This document shows positions 15,497 through 23,463 of a stretch of 40,746 nt of DNA, in pieces. The stretch lies in the NCBI GenBank assembly GCA_021154325.1, contig JAJKIR010000210.1, positions 1 through 40,746 of the forward strand. The letters are read 5' to 3'. This stretch comes from Gemmatimonas sp. GTDB taxonomy: Bacteria > Gemmatimonadota > Gemmatimonadetes > Gemmatimonadales > Gemmatimonadaceae. Below the pieces are notes generated by a model. It worked only from the letters and a program-made list of their open reading frames with translations. It did no database searches and was not told the DNA's origin. Each line of letters begins with the position of its first letter. Position 1 is the first letter of the stretch. A program made the translations under genes and the position numbers.

Positions 15497-16045
15497 CTAG
15501 TCCAGCGTCGCTTGCGCCGGCGCGCGGAGCGCGATCGCCAGCTCGTCCGCGCGCGGTAGCTCCTCGAGATGACGGAGCGCGAAATGCTCGAGAAAGACGG
15601 GCGTGGTGCCGTACATCAGCGGACGGCCGAGGCCTTCGCCGCGCCCGACGACGTCGATGAGACCACGCTCGTGCAGCGACTTGAGCACGCCGCCAATGCC
15701 GACGCCACGAATCTCCTCGATCTCGGCGCGGCTGATCGGCTGCCGATAGGCGATGATCGCCAACGTCTCGAGCGCGGCGGCGGAAAGCCGCTGCGGTCGC
15801 GACGCGAGCTGCGCGCGCTCGATCGCTTCGGTGTACTCGGCGCGGGTGAGGATCTGCCAACCGCCGGCGATCTCCTGGAGCTCCACGCCGTGGCCGTCGA
15901 CGTCGTAGTGCTCGCGCAGCTCGTCGATGGCGGAAGCGAGAGCGGCCAGCGAGTCGTCCGGGGAGAGCGCGGCCAGCTCCTCGGTCGTGATCGGGCGCGC
16001 GCTCGCGAAGAGTGCCGCCTCAAGCAGCTTCGCTAGCGGCGTCAC
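15497..16045 (-). CDS. scpB: Segregation and condensation protein B
   Basis: ScpB is the winged-helix kite subunit of the SMC-ScpAB condensin that compacts and segregates the chromosome. The 182-residue protein shows LLEAALFASARPITTEEL, LQEIAGGWQILTRAEY, LSAAALETLAIIAYRQPISR and IRGVGIGGVLKSLHERGLI, all characteristic. I set the start at GTG 16045, which gives the family N-terminus (TPLAKLLEAALFAS) and overlaps the end of scpA by 26 bases; an ATG 24 codons upstream would add cysteine/serine-rich sequence that looks like scpA shadow. Confidence 0.94.
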   Translation of the reverse strand: MTPLAKLLEAALFASARPITTEELAALSPDDSLAALASAIDELREHYDVDGHGVELQEIAGGWQILTRAEYTEAIERAQLASRPQRLSAAALETLAIIAYRQPISRAEIEEIRGVGIGGVLKSLHERGLIDVVGRGEGLGRPLMYGTTPVFLEHFALRHLEELPRADELAIALRAPAQATLD

Positions 16046-16766
16046 GGTCGGTGGGAGTGATTTCGACGTTGCTGAAGGGACGCAGCTGCTGCACACGCAG
16101 CTCACCGAGTTTAGCAAGCTCTAACAGGCCGAGAAGCATCGACAGCACCTGCCAGGGTTCTCTGGCACCGGTGATCATATCGCTGAGGAGGGCGCGAGCG
16201 CGGAGCGCGAGAACGGCACGAATCGCGTCGATGGCGCCGGGCACGTCGAGCGCGCGGGGCACGACGTCGTGCATGTCCGGCCGCGACACCGCGCGCAGCA
16301 CGCGATCGACGGCGGTGAGGAGCTCCACGAGGGAGAGTGCGAGCGGCGCCTGGGGCGGAACGGGCTGCGTGGGCAGATACGCGCGGGCGAAATGGCTCCG
16401 GCGCTCCTCACCGCGACGCTCGAGCAGATCGACGACTTCGCGCATCTGTTGATACTCGAGGAGCCGCCGTACGAGCTCGGCGCGTGGATCTTCCCAGAGC
16501 TCCTGCTCTCCTGCGGGCAGCAAGAGCTGCACTTTTATGCGGAGGAGCCGCGCCGCCATTTCCAGATACTCGGCAGCCTCGTTCAGCTCGAGGGTTCGAA
16601 TACGCTCGACGAACTGCTGCGCGATGCGGGCGATCGGGATGTCGTAGATGTCGACCTGCTCCTCACGGATGAGCGTGAGCAGCAGATCGAGTGGGCCGGA
16701 GAACTGCGGCAAGTCCACCGCGAACGTGCCTGTCCCAGACGCGCCACGCGGGGTCACTGCATCCAT
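16020..16766 (-). CDS. scpA: Segregation and condensation protein A
   Basis: ScpA is the kleisin subunit bridging the SMC heads. The 248-residue protein contains FAVDLPQFSGPLDLLLTLI, REEQVDIYDIPIARIAQQF, AAEYLEMAARLLRIKVQLLL and a C-terminal winged-helix region (EPWQVLSMLLGLLELAKLGE). The ATG at 16766 begins 13 bases inside the preceding M50 peptidase gene. The open frame extends 117 codons further upstream but only as peptidase shadow. The pairing with scpB and rluB confirms the identity. Confidence 0.95.
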   Translation of the reverse strand: MDAVTPRGASGTGTFAVDLPQFSGPLDLLLTLIREEQVDIYDIPIARIAQQFVERIRTLELNEAAEYLEMAARLLRIKVQLLLPAGEQELWEDPRAELVRRLLEYQQMREVVDLLERRGEERRSHFARAYLPTQPVPPQAPLALSLVELLTAVDRVLRAVSRPDMHDVVPRALDVPGAIDAIRAVLALRARALLSDMITGAREPWQVLSMLLGLLELAKLGELRVQQLRPFSNVEITPTDRDAASEAA

Positions 16767-17443
16767 TGGCCGGCGGACGGAAGGACGGAAGGACGCACGA
16801 CGTTCAGCAATGCCGTGCTGACGACGTTCGCGGGATGCAGCCAGGAGCTCAACAGCCCGGGCGCGAAATACAGAATCATCACGAGAATCGCAATGCCATA
16901 GAAGCCGACGCGCTGGTAGTGCACGGCCCACGTTCGGGGCAGAAAATGCTTCAGCACCTGCGAGCCATCGAGCGGCGGAATGGGCAGGAGATTGAATGCC
17001 AGCAACAGCATGTTGATGCGGACGCCAGTGACCATCATCGCCTGCAGAACCCCCGCCGAAGGCTCGAGCGCGACGGAACGGCCCGCGAGCCCGAGGAGGG
17101 CGATGACCGCGGTACACACGAGCGCGATGAGCAAATTGGTAGCAACGCCGGCGAGCGAGACGATGATGTCACCGCGGCGATAGTTCCGATAATTGCGAGG
17201 GTCTACTGGTACCGGCTTCGCTCCACCGAGAACGACAGCGCCATTCGAGAGCTTCCAGAGGATGGCGGGCAGCAGCAGCGTCATCCAGGGATCGATGTGC
17301 TTGATCGGATTCCAGGTGAGCCGTCCGGCCGCGAGGGCAGTGTTGTCACCCTGCTTGAGCGCGGCGTAGCCGTGCGCGTATTCGTGCGCGATGACCGAGA
17401 TCAGCAGCATCGGCACGAAGAGGAGTAAGTCCTGGAAACCCAA
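16754..17443 (-). CDS. Site-2-protease-like M50 zinc metallopeptidase, membrane
   Basis: A 229-residue integral-membrane protease of the short M50B (Rv/ YwhC-like) type without PDZ domain. The zinc motif HEYAHG lies at residues 20-25 in the first helix and the third-ligand motif NLLPIPPLDG at 151-160; five to six hydrophobic helices are visible. Such enzymes cut substrates within the membrane; the substrate is unknown. The best start is TTG at 17443 (MGFQDLLLFVPMLLISVIAH); no in-frame ATG or GTG lies upstream before the promoter. It heads the scpA-scpB-rluB group, with a candidate promoter 60-90 bases upstream. Confidence 0.9.
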   Translation of the reverse strand: MGFQDLLLFVPMLLISVIAHEYAHGYAALKQGDNTALAAGRLTWNPIKHIDPWMTLLLPAILWKLSNGAVVLGGAKPVPVDPRNYRNYRRGDIIVSLAGVATNLLIALVCTAVIALLGLAGRSVALEPSAGVLQAMMVTGVRINMLLLAFNLLPIPPLDGSQVLKHFLPRTWAVHYQRVGFYGIAILVMILYFAPGLLSSWLHPANVVSTALLNVVRPSVLPSAGQWMQ

Positions 17444-17504
17444 CGTCAGCGTCTGGCGGTCGAGTGGGTCGGAATGGGTACCGGTGCGTGGCGGGACGGG
17501 CGGA

Positions 17505-17534
17505 AAGGTAGCGCGCTCCCCTTCTCGCTGTCAA
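17505..17534 (-). promoter_or_regulatory. Candidate promoter for the M50 peptidase-scpAB-rluB group
   Basis: Minus strand: -35 TTGACA (17534-17529), 18-base spacer, -10 TACCTT (17510-17505), about 60 bases before the peptidase start. A tandem 9-base repeat GTCAAAGCA (17530-17547) overlaps the -35 and supplies a second TTGAC one repeat away. Confidence 0.6.
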
Positions 17535-17557
17535 AGCAGTCAAAGCACTGTCACACA

Positions 17558-17586
17558 TTGACATCGGTCATTCTGCTCCGTAGACT
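17558..17586 (+). promoter_or_regulatory. sigma-70-type promoter of rpsT
   Basis: Consensus -35 TTGACA (17558-17563), 17-base spacer, -10 TAGACT (17581-17586), giving a predicted start near 17593 and a leader of about 50 bases before rpsT. It is back-to-back with the candidate minus-strand promoter at 17505-17534. Confidence 0.85.
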
Positions 17587-17643
17587 TCGGGCTCCGCGCG
17601 CCGTCCCTGGCGCCGCCCCAGAATAACGATTGTCGAGGTGCTC

Positions 17644-17877
17644 GTGCCGAATATCGCGTCCGCGAAGAAGAACATGCGTAAGTCACGCGCCGCCACGGTG
17701 CGGAATCGCGCTCAGCGTTCCGCGCTCCGAACGGCGTTGAAAAAGGCGAGGGTCGCCGGCGCCACCGCCGACGTGAAGCTCCAGGCTGTGAAGCTTCTGG
17801 ATCGCGCGGCGCGCAAGGGGCTGATCCACAAGAACGCCGCCGGCCGATACAAGAGCCGTCTCGCCAAGGCAAGCTGA
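17644..17877 (+). CDS. rpsT: 30S ribosomal protein S20
   Basis: S20 binds 16S rRNA early in small-subunit assembly. The 77-residue basic protein has the family opening [20 protein letters not shown] and closing [18 protein letters not shown] chose the GTG at 17644, five bases after a GAGG ribosome site (17635-17638), because it yields the conserved MPNI start; a GTG two codons earlier (17638) is possible. Monocistronic: own promoter upstream and a strong terminator 20 bases downstream. Confidence 0.97.
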   Translation: MPNIASAKKNMRKSRAATVRNRAQRSALRTALKKARVAGATADVKLQAVKLLDRAARKGLIHKNAAGRYKSRLAKAS

Positions 17878-17895
17878 CGCGTTCCACGCAACAGC

Positions 17896-17930
17896 AAAGG
17901 GCCCCGGCAGTGCCGGGGCCCTTTTCGTTT
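17896..17930. terminator. Intrinsic terminator after rpsT (likely bidirectional)
   Basis: A GC-rich hairpin with a 12-base stem (arms 17896-17907 and 17913-17924) and a 5-base loop, followed by TTTTCGTTT on the plus strand. On the minus strand the hairpin is followed by TTTGCTGTT, so it may also end transcripts from the convergent zinc-ribbon gene whose stop is at 17951. Confidence 0.92.
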
Positions 17931-17950
17931 AGCGTTCGCTCATCGCAGCG

Positions 17951-18943
17951 TCAGACGGAGACGAGCTCGGCACCGCAGCGCTCGCAATACCACTCGGTGG
18001 GATAATTCATCGTTCCGCACTCCTGGCATTTGAGCGTCTTGTGTCGCTCGGCTCCGCCCTGGGGACGCAGCACGATGGGATTGCTCTCGGTGACATTCGC
18101 GGCGAGCGGATTCGTCTTGCTGCCCGGCTTCTGCTGGCCGACACCCTTGAGCAGCGAGTCCGCGTCACCGTCCTCACGAAGGTTGCCGCCCGTGCGCTGG
18201 TTGACGCGATTGAGCAGCGTTTCCGCCAGATCCGGGGCACCTTCCGTCTCGAGCTCGATCGAATCCGATCCCGACTTCTGGCCGTTGCCGGCGTTGGGCG
18301 CCTGGCCGCCGACGACGGAGTTCAGGAATTCGAGCTCGTTCATCCCGCTCCCGTTCTGCTGGGGCGTTGGCGCGGCGGGCGTCGGCGATTTGGGCGCCGG
18401 CGGCTTCGGGCCGCCATTGTCCTTGGCACGGAAATCCTCGACGTTCATCGGTCGCGAGATGCGGGGCGAGGAGGTCGAGCTACTCGTTGGCGCGGCGCCG
18501 TTCGTCTGCCCGCTGACCATCGCGAGAATCTCGCGGGCCTGGGCGAGCGCACCCCTCGCCTGTGCCTGCGCTTCGCTGAGCTTGGCGACGCCCTCGTCGC
18601 ATTCGCGTGCCTTGGCGTTCCAGTCGGCGACGCTCAGCTCGCCCACCTGCATCCGGAGCTCGGACTCGGCGCGCACATCCTTGAACCGCTGCGCCTCAGC
18701 CTCGAACTGGGAGAGCCGAGCCTGGAGCTGGTCGACGTGCGTCTTGAGCGTGGTGTGGCGCGCGAGGAGCTGGTCGGTGATCGCCTTGAGACGAGTGGAG
18801 TAGTCTCCACGCACGCGCTGATAGACGTGATCGGGGGTGCTCGCCTTCCGCGCCTCGAGAGTGGCGAGCCAGCTCTCGATGCGCTGCCGCTCCAGCATGA
18901 GCGCCGCGACGTTCTCGAGTCCTTGCTGTGCGTCCTTGCTCAT
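17951..18943 (-). CDS. Coiled-coil protein with C-terminal zinc ribbon, unknown function
   Basis: A 330-residue soluble protein that I do not recognise. Residues about 1-145 are heptad-like, charged and alanine-rich (LENVAALMLERQRIESWLATLE; LKTHVDQLQARLSQFEAEAQ, given in parts), predicting a long coiled coil. Residues 145-300 are low-complexity, rich in Pro, Ser, Gly and Asn. The end is a compact zinc ribbon with cysteines at 306, 309, 320 and 323 (CQECG...YCERCGAEL). It is the last gene of the pyr operon, with an ATGA overlap to the aldolase gene. The layout suggests an oligomeric adaptor, perhaps of nucleic acid or ribosome, but nothing in the sequence fixes this. Confidence 0.8.
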   Translation of the reverse strand: MSKDAQQGLENVAALMLERQRIESWLATLEARKASTPDHVYQRVRGDYSTRLKAITDQLLARHTTLKTHVDQLQARLSQFEAEAQRFKDVRAESELRMQVGELSVADWNAKARECDEGVAKLSEAQAQARGALAQAREILAMVSGQTNGAAPTSSSTSSPRISRPMNVEDFRAKDNGGPKPPAPKSPTPAAPTPQQNGSGMNELEFLNSVVGGQAPNAGNGQKSGSDSIELETEGAPDLAETLLNRVNQRTGGNLREDGDADSLLKGVGQQKPGSKTNPLAANVTESNPIVLRPQGGAERHKTLKCQECGTMNYPTEWYCERCGAELVSV

Positions 18944-19632
18944 TCCCTGTCCGAGGAGCGCTTCGTCGCGCTCTCGTTCGGTGTCTGCGAGACCGCGCGC
19001 CGGAGCTCCAGGAGGGCGTCACGCTGCTCGTCGGTGAGCGTCGTGACCCGGCCGAGGCTCCTCGCGAGGCAGAGTGTTCGCGCCGCGTGCTCGAGACTCT
19101 CCATGCGCTGGTGCGCGATGGAGAGCGTAGAACCGAAGGAAGTGGCGCCGTGGTTCGCCATCAGAAATGCGTCGTGAAGCTCGAGAAATGGTTCGATCGC
19201 GGCGGCGAGCGCTGGGCTGCCTGGAGTCGCGTAGGGAACCAGCGGCACGCCACCAATGAAGACGACAATTTCGGGGAGCACCGGCGACATCAAATCCTCG
19301 CCCGCAACGGCGAATGCCGTGGCGAACGGCGGATGCGCGTGAACCACGGCTCCAACGTCGGGCCGCCGCTCATAAATGCGCAGATGCATCCCTAACTCGG
19401 ACGACGCCCTTCCAGAGCCCGCAACGGGGTTGCCGGCGAGGTCGACGACCAGGAGGTCGTCCTCTGCGACGTCGACTTTGGAGGCCCCGGCGGGCGTAAC
19501 GAGGAGCGACTGGCGGTCGCGTCGGGCGGACACATTGCCCTCCCCTCCGGCGATGAGCCCTCGCTCATAGAGCCGACGGCAGACGCGGACGATCTCGCGA
19601 CGCAACGACCGCTCGTCCACCGCCAGCATCAC
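18940..19632 (-). CDS. Class II aldolase/adducin-family protein (fuculose-phosphate aldolase-like)
   Basis: A 230-residue zinc enzyme fold. Conserved points: GGEGNVSAR (residues 29-37, phosphate/substrate loop), the catalytic-type glutamate in SSELGMHL (E79), zinc ligands HAHPP (H98, H100) and a third histidine in ANHGA. All key residues of class II sugar-phosphate aldolases are present, so it is probably active; the natural substrate (fuculose-, ribulose- or methylthioribulose-type phosphate) cannot be decided. Start is GTG at 19632, overlapping the pyrC stop as GTGA; the next codon is an ATG (19629). Its place downstream of pyrC has no obvious pathway link. Confidence 0.88.
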   Translation of the reverse strand: MMLAVDERSLRREIVRVCRRLYERGLIAGGEGNVSARRDRQSLLVTPAGASKVDVAEDDLLVVDLAGNPVAGSGRASSELGMHLRIYERRPDVGAVVHAHPPFATAFAVAGEDLMSPVLPEIVVFIGGVPLVPYATPGSPALAAAIEPFLELHDAFLMANHGATSFGSTLSIAHQRMESLEHAARTLCLARSLGRVTTLTDEQRDALLELRRAVSQTPNESATKRSSDRE

Positions 19633-20924
19633 TCCTCGCGGCGGTGAATCAGCTGGCCGTCAACAATGGTGTAGTGGACCCGGCCGCGCAGACGCTTTCC
19701 CGTATAGGGCGTGTTACGTCCCTTGGAGCGGAAGCGCGTGGGATCGACGGTCCACTCGGTGTCGGGGTCGAAGATTGTGACGTCCGCCACGCTGCCGCGA
19801 CGCAATGTGCCGCCCTGCAGGTGGAAGACGCGCGCCGGTGCGCAGGCCATTTTGTCGACCAACGTGCCAAGATCTATGATGCCCGGCGCGACGAGCCAGG
19901 TGATGTTCACGGCAAGGGCCGTCTCGAGGCCGACGATGCCGTTAGGCGCGTCAGCGAACTCGCGTTCCTTCTCGTCGTAGTGGTGCGGCGCGTGGTCGGT
20001 GGCGATGGCGTCGATCGTGCCGTCGCGCACCGCCTCGCGGAGCGCCTCGACATCGGCCGCCGTGCGCAGCGGCGGGTTCATCTTGGCGTTGGTGTCGTAG
20101 CCTTCGACGGCGTCTTCGGTGAGCGAGAGGTGGTGCGGGCAGGCCTCGGCCGTCACCGGGATGCCACGCTCCTTGCCCCACCGAATCAGCTCGACGGACC
20201 CGCGCGTGCTCATGTGGCAAAGGTGGACATGGCCCCCGGTCCGGCGAGCGAGGAGGATGTCCCGAATCGCCATGATCTCCTCCGCCTCGTTAGGCACGCC
20301 CTTGAGGCCGAGGCGGGCGCTGACGATCCCTTCGTTCATGGCGCCGCCCGCGGCCAGGGTGGGCTCCTCGCAATGGTCGGCGACGGGAATGCCGAACGTA
20401 CGCGCGTACTCGAGGGCGGTGCGCATGAGATGCGCGCTCGCAACGGGCTTCCCGTCGTCGCTCACCGCCACCGCGCCGGCGCCAACCATCTCACCGAATT
20501 CGGCGAGCGCTTCACCGCGCTGACCGAGGGAGATCGCGCCGATGGGATAGACGCGCGCGGCGCCGGCGCGCGCGGCCTGACGGATGATGAAGCCGACGGC
20601 GGCCTGATTGTCGGTGACCGGATCGGTGTTCGGCATGGCGCAGACGGCGGTGAAGCCGCCGGCGGCCGCGGCGCGAGCACCGGTGGCGATCGTCTCGACA
20701 TCCTCGCGTCCGGGCTCGCGCAGGTGGCAGTGGACGTCGATGAAGCCGGGCGCGACGACGAGACCAGCGCAGTCGAGGACGTCAACGTCGTCGCGGCCGC
20801 CGAGGTCCACGCGGTCGCCTAACGATTCGATCTTGCCGTTCGCGATGAGGAGATCGCCGGCGCCGTCGGTGCGTGTCGACGGATCGAGGAGCCGGCCGCC
20901 GCGGAGGAGGAGCGGGCGGCTCAT
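19629..20924 (-). CDS. pyrC: Dihydroorotase (class I)
   Basis: Catalyses cyclisation of carbamoyl aspartate to dihydroorotate, the third step of pyrimidine synthesis. The 431-residue length and motifs fit the class I enzyme: [12 protein letters not shown] with the HxH metal pair, [27 protein letters not shown], and the catalytic aspartate in IATDHAPHH. All metal ligands are present, so it is not one of the inactive PyrC homologues that accompany some transcarbamoylases. ATG start at 20924, overlapping the pyrB stop (ATGA). Confidence 0.96.
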   Translation of the reverse strand: MSRPLLLRGGRLLDPSTRTDGAGDLLIANGKIESLGDRVDLGGRDDVDVLDCAGLVVAPGFIDVHCHLREPGREDVETIATGARAAAAGGFTAVCAMPNTDPVTDNQAAVGFIIRQAARAGAARVYPIGAISLGQRGEALAEFGEMVGAGAVAVSDDGKPVASAHLMRTALEYARTFGIPVADHCEEPTLAAGGAMNEGIVSARLGLKGVPNEAEEIMAIRDILLARRTGGHVHLCHMSTRGSVELIRWGKERGIPVTAEACPHHLSLTEDAVEGYDTNAKMNPPLRTAADVEALREAVRDGTIDAIATDHAPHHYDEKEREFADAPNGIVGLETALAVNITWLVAPGIIDLGTLVDKMACAPARVFHLQGGTLRRGSVADVTIFDPDTEWTVDPTRFRSKGRNTPYTGKRLRGRVHYTIVDGQLIHRREE

Positions 20925-21895
20925 CGTCCGCCGCCGCTCTTTGCGGCCTCGGCGAGCTCCGGGCGTCCGCCGGAGAGGAGATAGAGGACGGCCATGCGGA
21001 CGGCGACGCCGTTGGTCACCTGATCGAGGATGACACTGAACGGACCGTCGGCGACATCGGAATCGATCTCGACGCCACGGTTCATGGGCCCGGGGTGAAG
21101 GATGACGAGGTCCCGCGGCGCGCGCTCGAGCCGCTCACGCGAGACGCCAAAGACGCGGTTGTACTCGCGCAGCGACGGGATGTAGCCGCCCTGCATGCGC
21201 TCGAGCTGGAGGCGGAGCACGTTGAGCGCATCGGCCCATTCGATGGCGTCCTCCACCCGATCGAAGACCTCGACCTCGAGCTCGTCGATCGCGTTAGGCA
21301 GGAGCGACCGCGGGCCGCAGACGGCGACCTCGGCCCCGACCTTTTTCAATCCCCAGATGTTGGACCGCGCGACGCGTGAGTGGAGCACATCGCCGACGAT
21401 GCACACCTTGAGGCCGTCGAGCCGCTTGAAGCGATCGCGGAGGGTGAGCAGGTCGAGGAGCCCCTGGGTCGGATGCTCGTGGGTGCCATCGCCGGCGTTG
21501 ATGACATTCGACTCGATGCGATCGGCGAGGAACTGCGCCGCGCCCGAGGCGCCGTGGCGAATCACCACCATGTCGATGCGCATCGCCTCGAGATTGCGGG
21601 CGGTGTCGACGAGCGTCTCGCCTTTCTGAACGCTCGATCCGGTCGACCCGACATTGACGGTATCGGCCGACAGCCGTTTCTCGGCGAACTCGAACGACAC
21701 GCGCGTGCGTGTCGACGCCTCGAAAAAGAGATTGACGATGGTCGCGCCGCGGAGCGTCGGGACCTTCTTGATCGCGCGCTCGCTGATCTCCTTGAACGGT
21801 TCGGCGGTGTCGAGAATGAGCGTAATTTGCTCGGCGGTGAGCGGCTCGAGGCCGAGCAGGTCCTTCCCTAGCGGTGCGGCGGCGGCGCCGCTCAC
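20921..21895 (-). CDS. pyrB: Aspartate carbamoyltransferase catalytic subunit
   Basis: Condenses carbamoyl phosphate with aspartate. Key sites: the carbamoyl-phosphate loop STRTR (residues 61-65), the moving lysine loop SSVQKGET (87-94), [10 protein letters not shown] (135-144), and [10 protein letters not shown] near 275. Length 324 is slightly longer than typical. No pyrI regulatory subunit is seen; together with active-looking pyrC and pyrR next door, this suggests a pyrB-pyrC complex type with transcript-level control. GTG start at 21895 overlaps the pyrR stop (GTGA). Confidence 0.96.
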   Translation of the reverse strand: MSGAAAAPLGKDLLGLEPLTAEQITLILDTAEPFKEISERAIKKVPTLRGATIVNLFFEASTRTRVSFEFAEKRLSADTVNVGSTGSSVQKGETLVDTARNLEAMRIDMVVIRHGASGAAQFLADRIESNVINAGDGTHEHPTQGLLDLLTLRDRFKRLDGLKVCIVGDVLHSRVARSNIWGLKKVGAEVAVCGPRSLLPNAIDELEVEVFDRVEDAIEWADALNVLRLQLERMQGGYIPSLREYNRVFGVSRERLERAPRDLVILHPGPMNRGVEIDSDVADGPFSVILDQVTNGVAVRMAVLYLLSGGRPELAEAAKSGGGR

Positions 21896-22443
21896 GCCGA
21901 TTCCTCTCTGTCGCTGAGCACCACCGCGTCGCGCTCATCGAGCTCCTCGACGAGGACGTCGATGCGCTGTCCGGGCGCGCATTCCACGCGCTTGCCGACG
22001 ATGTCGGGCTGAATCGGGAGCTCGCGTCCACCGCGGTCGATCAGGACCGCCAAGGCGATTCGCTTTGGCCGGCCGAAGTCCGCGAGCTCGTCGAGAGCCG
22101 CGCGAACGGTACGGCCGGTGTAGAGCACGTCATCGACGATCACGACGGCGCGGCCATCGACGTCGGCCGGGATGTTGGTGGGTCCGACGACCGGTCGTGG
22201 CCCGACCGTCTGCAGGTCATCTCGATAGAGCGTGATGTCGAGCGCACCGAGCGGAACCTTGGCTTTTTCGCGCTCGGCGATGCTCGACACGATACGCGCC
22301 GCGAGCTGAACTCCGCGGCGCTGAATTCCGACGATGATGAGGTCGTCCGTGCCCGCATTCAGCTCGACGATCTCGTCGGCCATGCGACGCAGCGTCCGAT
22401 CGACCATTCGCGCGTCGAGGACGGTGGATTGTTTGGCAGGCAT
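21892..22443 (-). CDS. pyrR: Bifunctional pyr operon regulator / uracil phosphoribosyltransferase
   Basis: PyrR is a phosphoribosyltransferase-fold protein that in many bacteria binds pyr leader RNA in response to UMP and can also convert uracil to UMP. The 183-residue protein has [11 protein letters not shown], the ITLYRDDL segment typical of PyrR, and the PRPP loop [17 protein letters not shown] (from about 101). ATG start at 22443 gives the expected N-terminus. It is the first pyr gene; the 55-base gap before it contains one copy of the GCCTAACG word and no recognisable anti-terminator stem, so the mode of control is open. Confidence 0.95.
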   Translation of the reverse strand: MPAKQSTVLDARMVDRTLRRMADEIVELNAGTDDLIIVGIQRRGVQLAARIVSSIAEREKAKVPLGALDITLYRDDLQTVGPRPVVGPTNIPADVDGRAVVIVDDVLYTGRTVRAALDELADFGRPKRIALAVLIDRGGRELPIQPDIVGKRVECAPGQRIDVLVEELDERDAVVLSDREESA

Positions 22444-22498
22444 GACGGCGGAATATGTCAGGAGCAGGTGGGGAATGAAAGCGGATGCGGCCGTTAGG

Positions 22499-23089
22499 CT
22501 ACGATGGCTCCAAGGCGCGGCAGGGGGTCGTCTCGAGGACGAAAGGTTGCGGAACGAGCGACTGAGCCGGGTGCCAGATCCATTCGTGCTGACCGACGAT
22601 GAACTGGGCTCCCCAATACATCGAGATAAGGAAAGCCAGTTGTGCAGTGACGGCGAGCGCGAGCCACCTCTTCGCGATGGGGAATCCCCGCCGGCGCGCG
22701 AAGAGCCAGCCTCCCACGAGCAGCGCGCCCTCGACGAGCAGATCATTGACCGGACGCCGATACGACACGAGCCCGAGCCAAGGCCCGTCGAAGGTCGTCG
22801 GCTTGCAGCCGGTGAAGACATCGGCTGGCCAGTGCAACACGCAGACAGCTGCGAGGACGGCGGCTGCCATCCAGCTTCCCCCACGCAACAGCCAGAAGAT
22901 GCCGAGCAGGAGGCCCATCCCGGCGACCGTCAGGATCGAATGGGACCACACCTCATACCGCTCGATCGTGAGGGAGAGCGGGATCCGCACCAGATCTGGC
23001 AGATAGGCGGCGACGAGGAGGAGGGCGATGGGAAGGTCGCGTCGCGCCCCCTTGCCGAATTGAGCGATACCGAAGTGCCCAGCGAGCAT
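22499..23089 (-). CDS. Small membrane protein, DUF457-like putative metal-dependent hydrolase
   Basis: A 196-residue protein with about five hydrophobic helices (PIALLLVAAYLPDLV, ILTVAGMGLLLGIFWLL, MAAAVLAAVCVLHWPADV, and others). The ordered polar residues GHFGIAQ, AYLPDL, WSHSI and HWPADVFTG resemble the membrane-bound metal-dependent hydrolase family (DUF457/YdjM), whose His/Asp pattern looks like a metal site. Activity is unproven. It lies 55 bases upstream of pyrR on the same strand and may be the first gene of that transcript. Its stop codon sits beside a GCCTAACG word. Confidence 0.75.
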   Translation of the reverse strand: MLAGHFGIAQFGKGARRDLPIALLLVAAYLPDLVRIPLSLTIERYEVWSHSILTVAGMGLLLGIFWLLRGGSWMAAAVLAAVCVLHWPADVFTGCKPTTFDGPWLGLVSYRRPVNDLLVEGALLVGGWLFARRRGFPIAKRWLALAVTAQLAFLISMYWGAQFIVGQHEWIWHPAQSLVPQPFVLETTPCRALEPS

Positions 23090-23212
23090 CAGCGCCGATT
23101 GAATCCAGCTCGACCGAGCGATGAAATCGCGCCCGCCTGGGGCGCGTCGGTCATTCTCGAACGACGCGGCACCGAGGTTGCGGCAGTGTCGTTGAATTCA
23201 ACGGGACGTGAG

Positions 23213-23404
23213 ATGGCGGATGGTCGGTTGGATGCACTGCGGCGGGATTTGGAGACGCGGATTCGGCCGCTGGTGCCTGAGCTGTCAGAGGAAGAGTTTG
23301 GTGCGCTGATCGAGCGGATGGCGCAGCTTCAATACAAGTACGAGGCCAGACGGGCGGACGATTTCTTCGACCGGCTGAAGGTTCGCGACCAGGGTGGAAA
23401 GTAA
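23213..23404 (+). CDS. Small helical protein of 63 residues, unknown
   Basis: A short plus-strand gene in the space between two minus-strand genes. The protein (MADGRLDALRRDLETRIRP... ending DRLKVRDQGGK) is highly charged and predicted all-helical, with a conserved-looking core LSEEEFGALIERMAQLQYKY. A GGGA ribosome-like site lies about 6-9 bases before the ATG, and a hairpin follows immediately. Codon use (GC-rich third positions) fits a real gene. No function can be assigned. The same frame is open for about 290 codons upstream, but that part is the complement of the neighbouring membrane protein and pyrR. Confidence 0.6.
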   Translation: MADGRLDALRRDLETRIRPLVPELSEEEFGALIERMAQLQYKYEARRADDFFDRLKVRDQGGK

Positions 23405-23405
23405 A

Positions 23406-23434
23406 GAGATGGCCCACGAATGGCGGGCCATCTC
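23406..23434. terminator. Hairpin between convergent genes, probable terminator
   Basis: A perfect 10-base stem (GAGATGGCCC at 23406-23415 with GGGCCATCTC at 23425-23434) and 9-base loop, 2 bases after the small gene's stop. On the minus strand it is followed by TTTACTTT, so it best terminates the serine hydrolase operon ending at 23464; on the plus strand there is no T tract. Confidence 0.7.
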
Positions 23435-23463
23435 CTGCCTGTGAGTAGTCTCGAATCCCGGCC

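Noticed and set aside
17530..17547. Tandem GTCAAAGCA repeat as an iteron or attachment site
   Set aside because: Only two copies and within a promoter; a duplicated -35 is the simpler reading.
19644..20822. 392-codon plus-strand open frame opposite pyrC
   Set aside because: Shadow of dihydroorotase, whose full set of metal ligands is on the minus strand.
22444..22498. PyrR attenuator or riboswitch before pyrR
   Set aside because: The 55-base gap shows no convincing stem-loop or T tract.
22334..23212. Upstream extension of the small plus-strand gene
   Set aside because: It is the complement of pyrR and the membrane protein. Only the last 63 codons lie in free sequence and look like protein.
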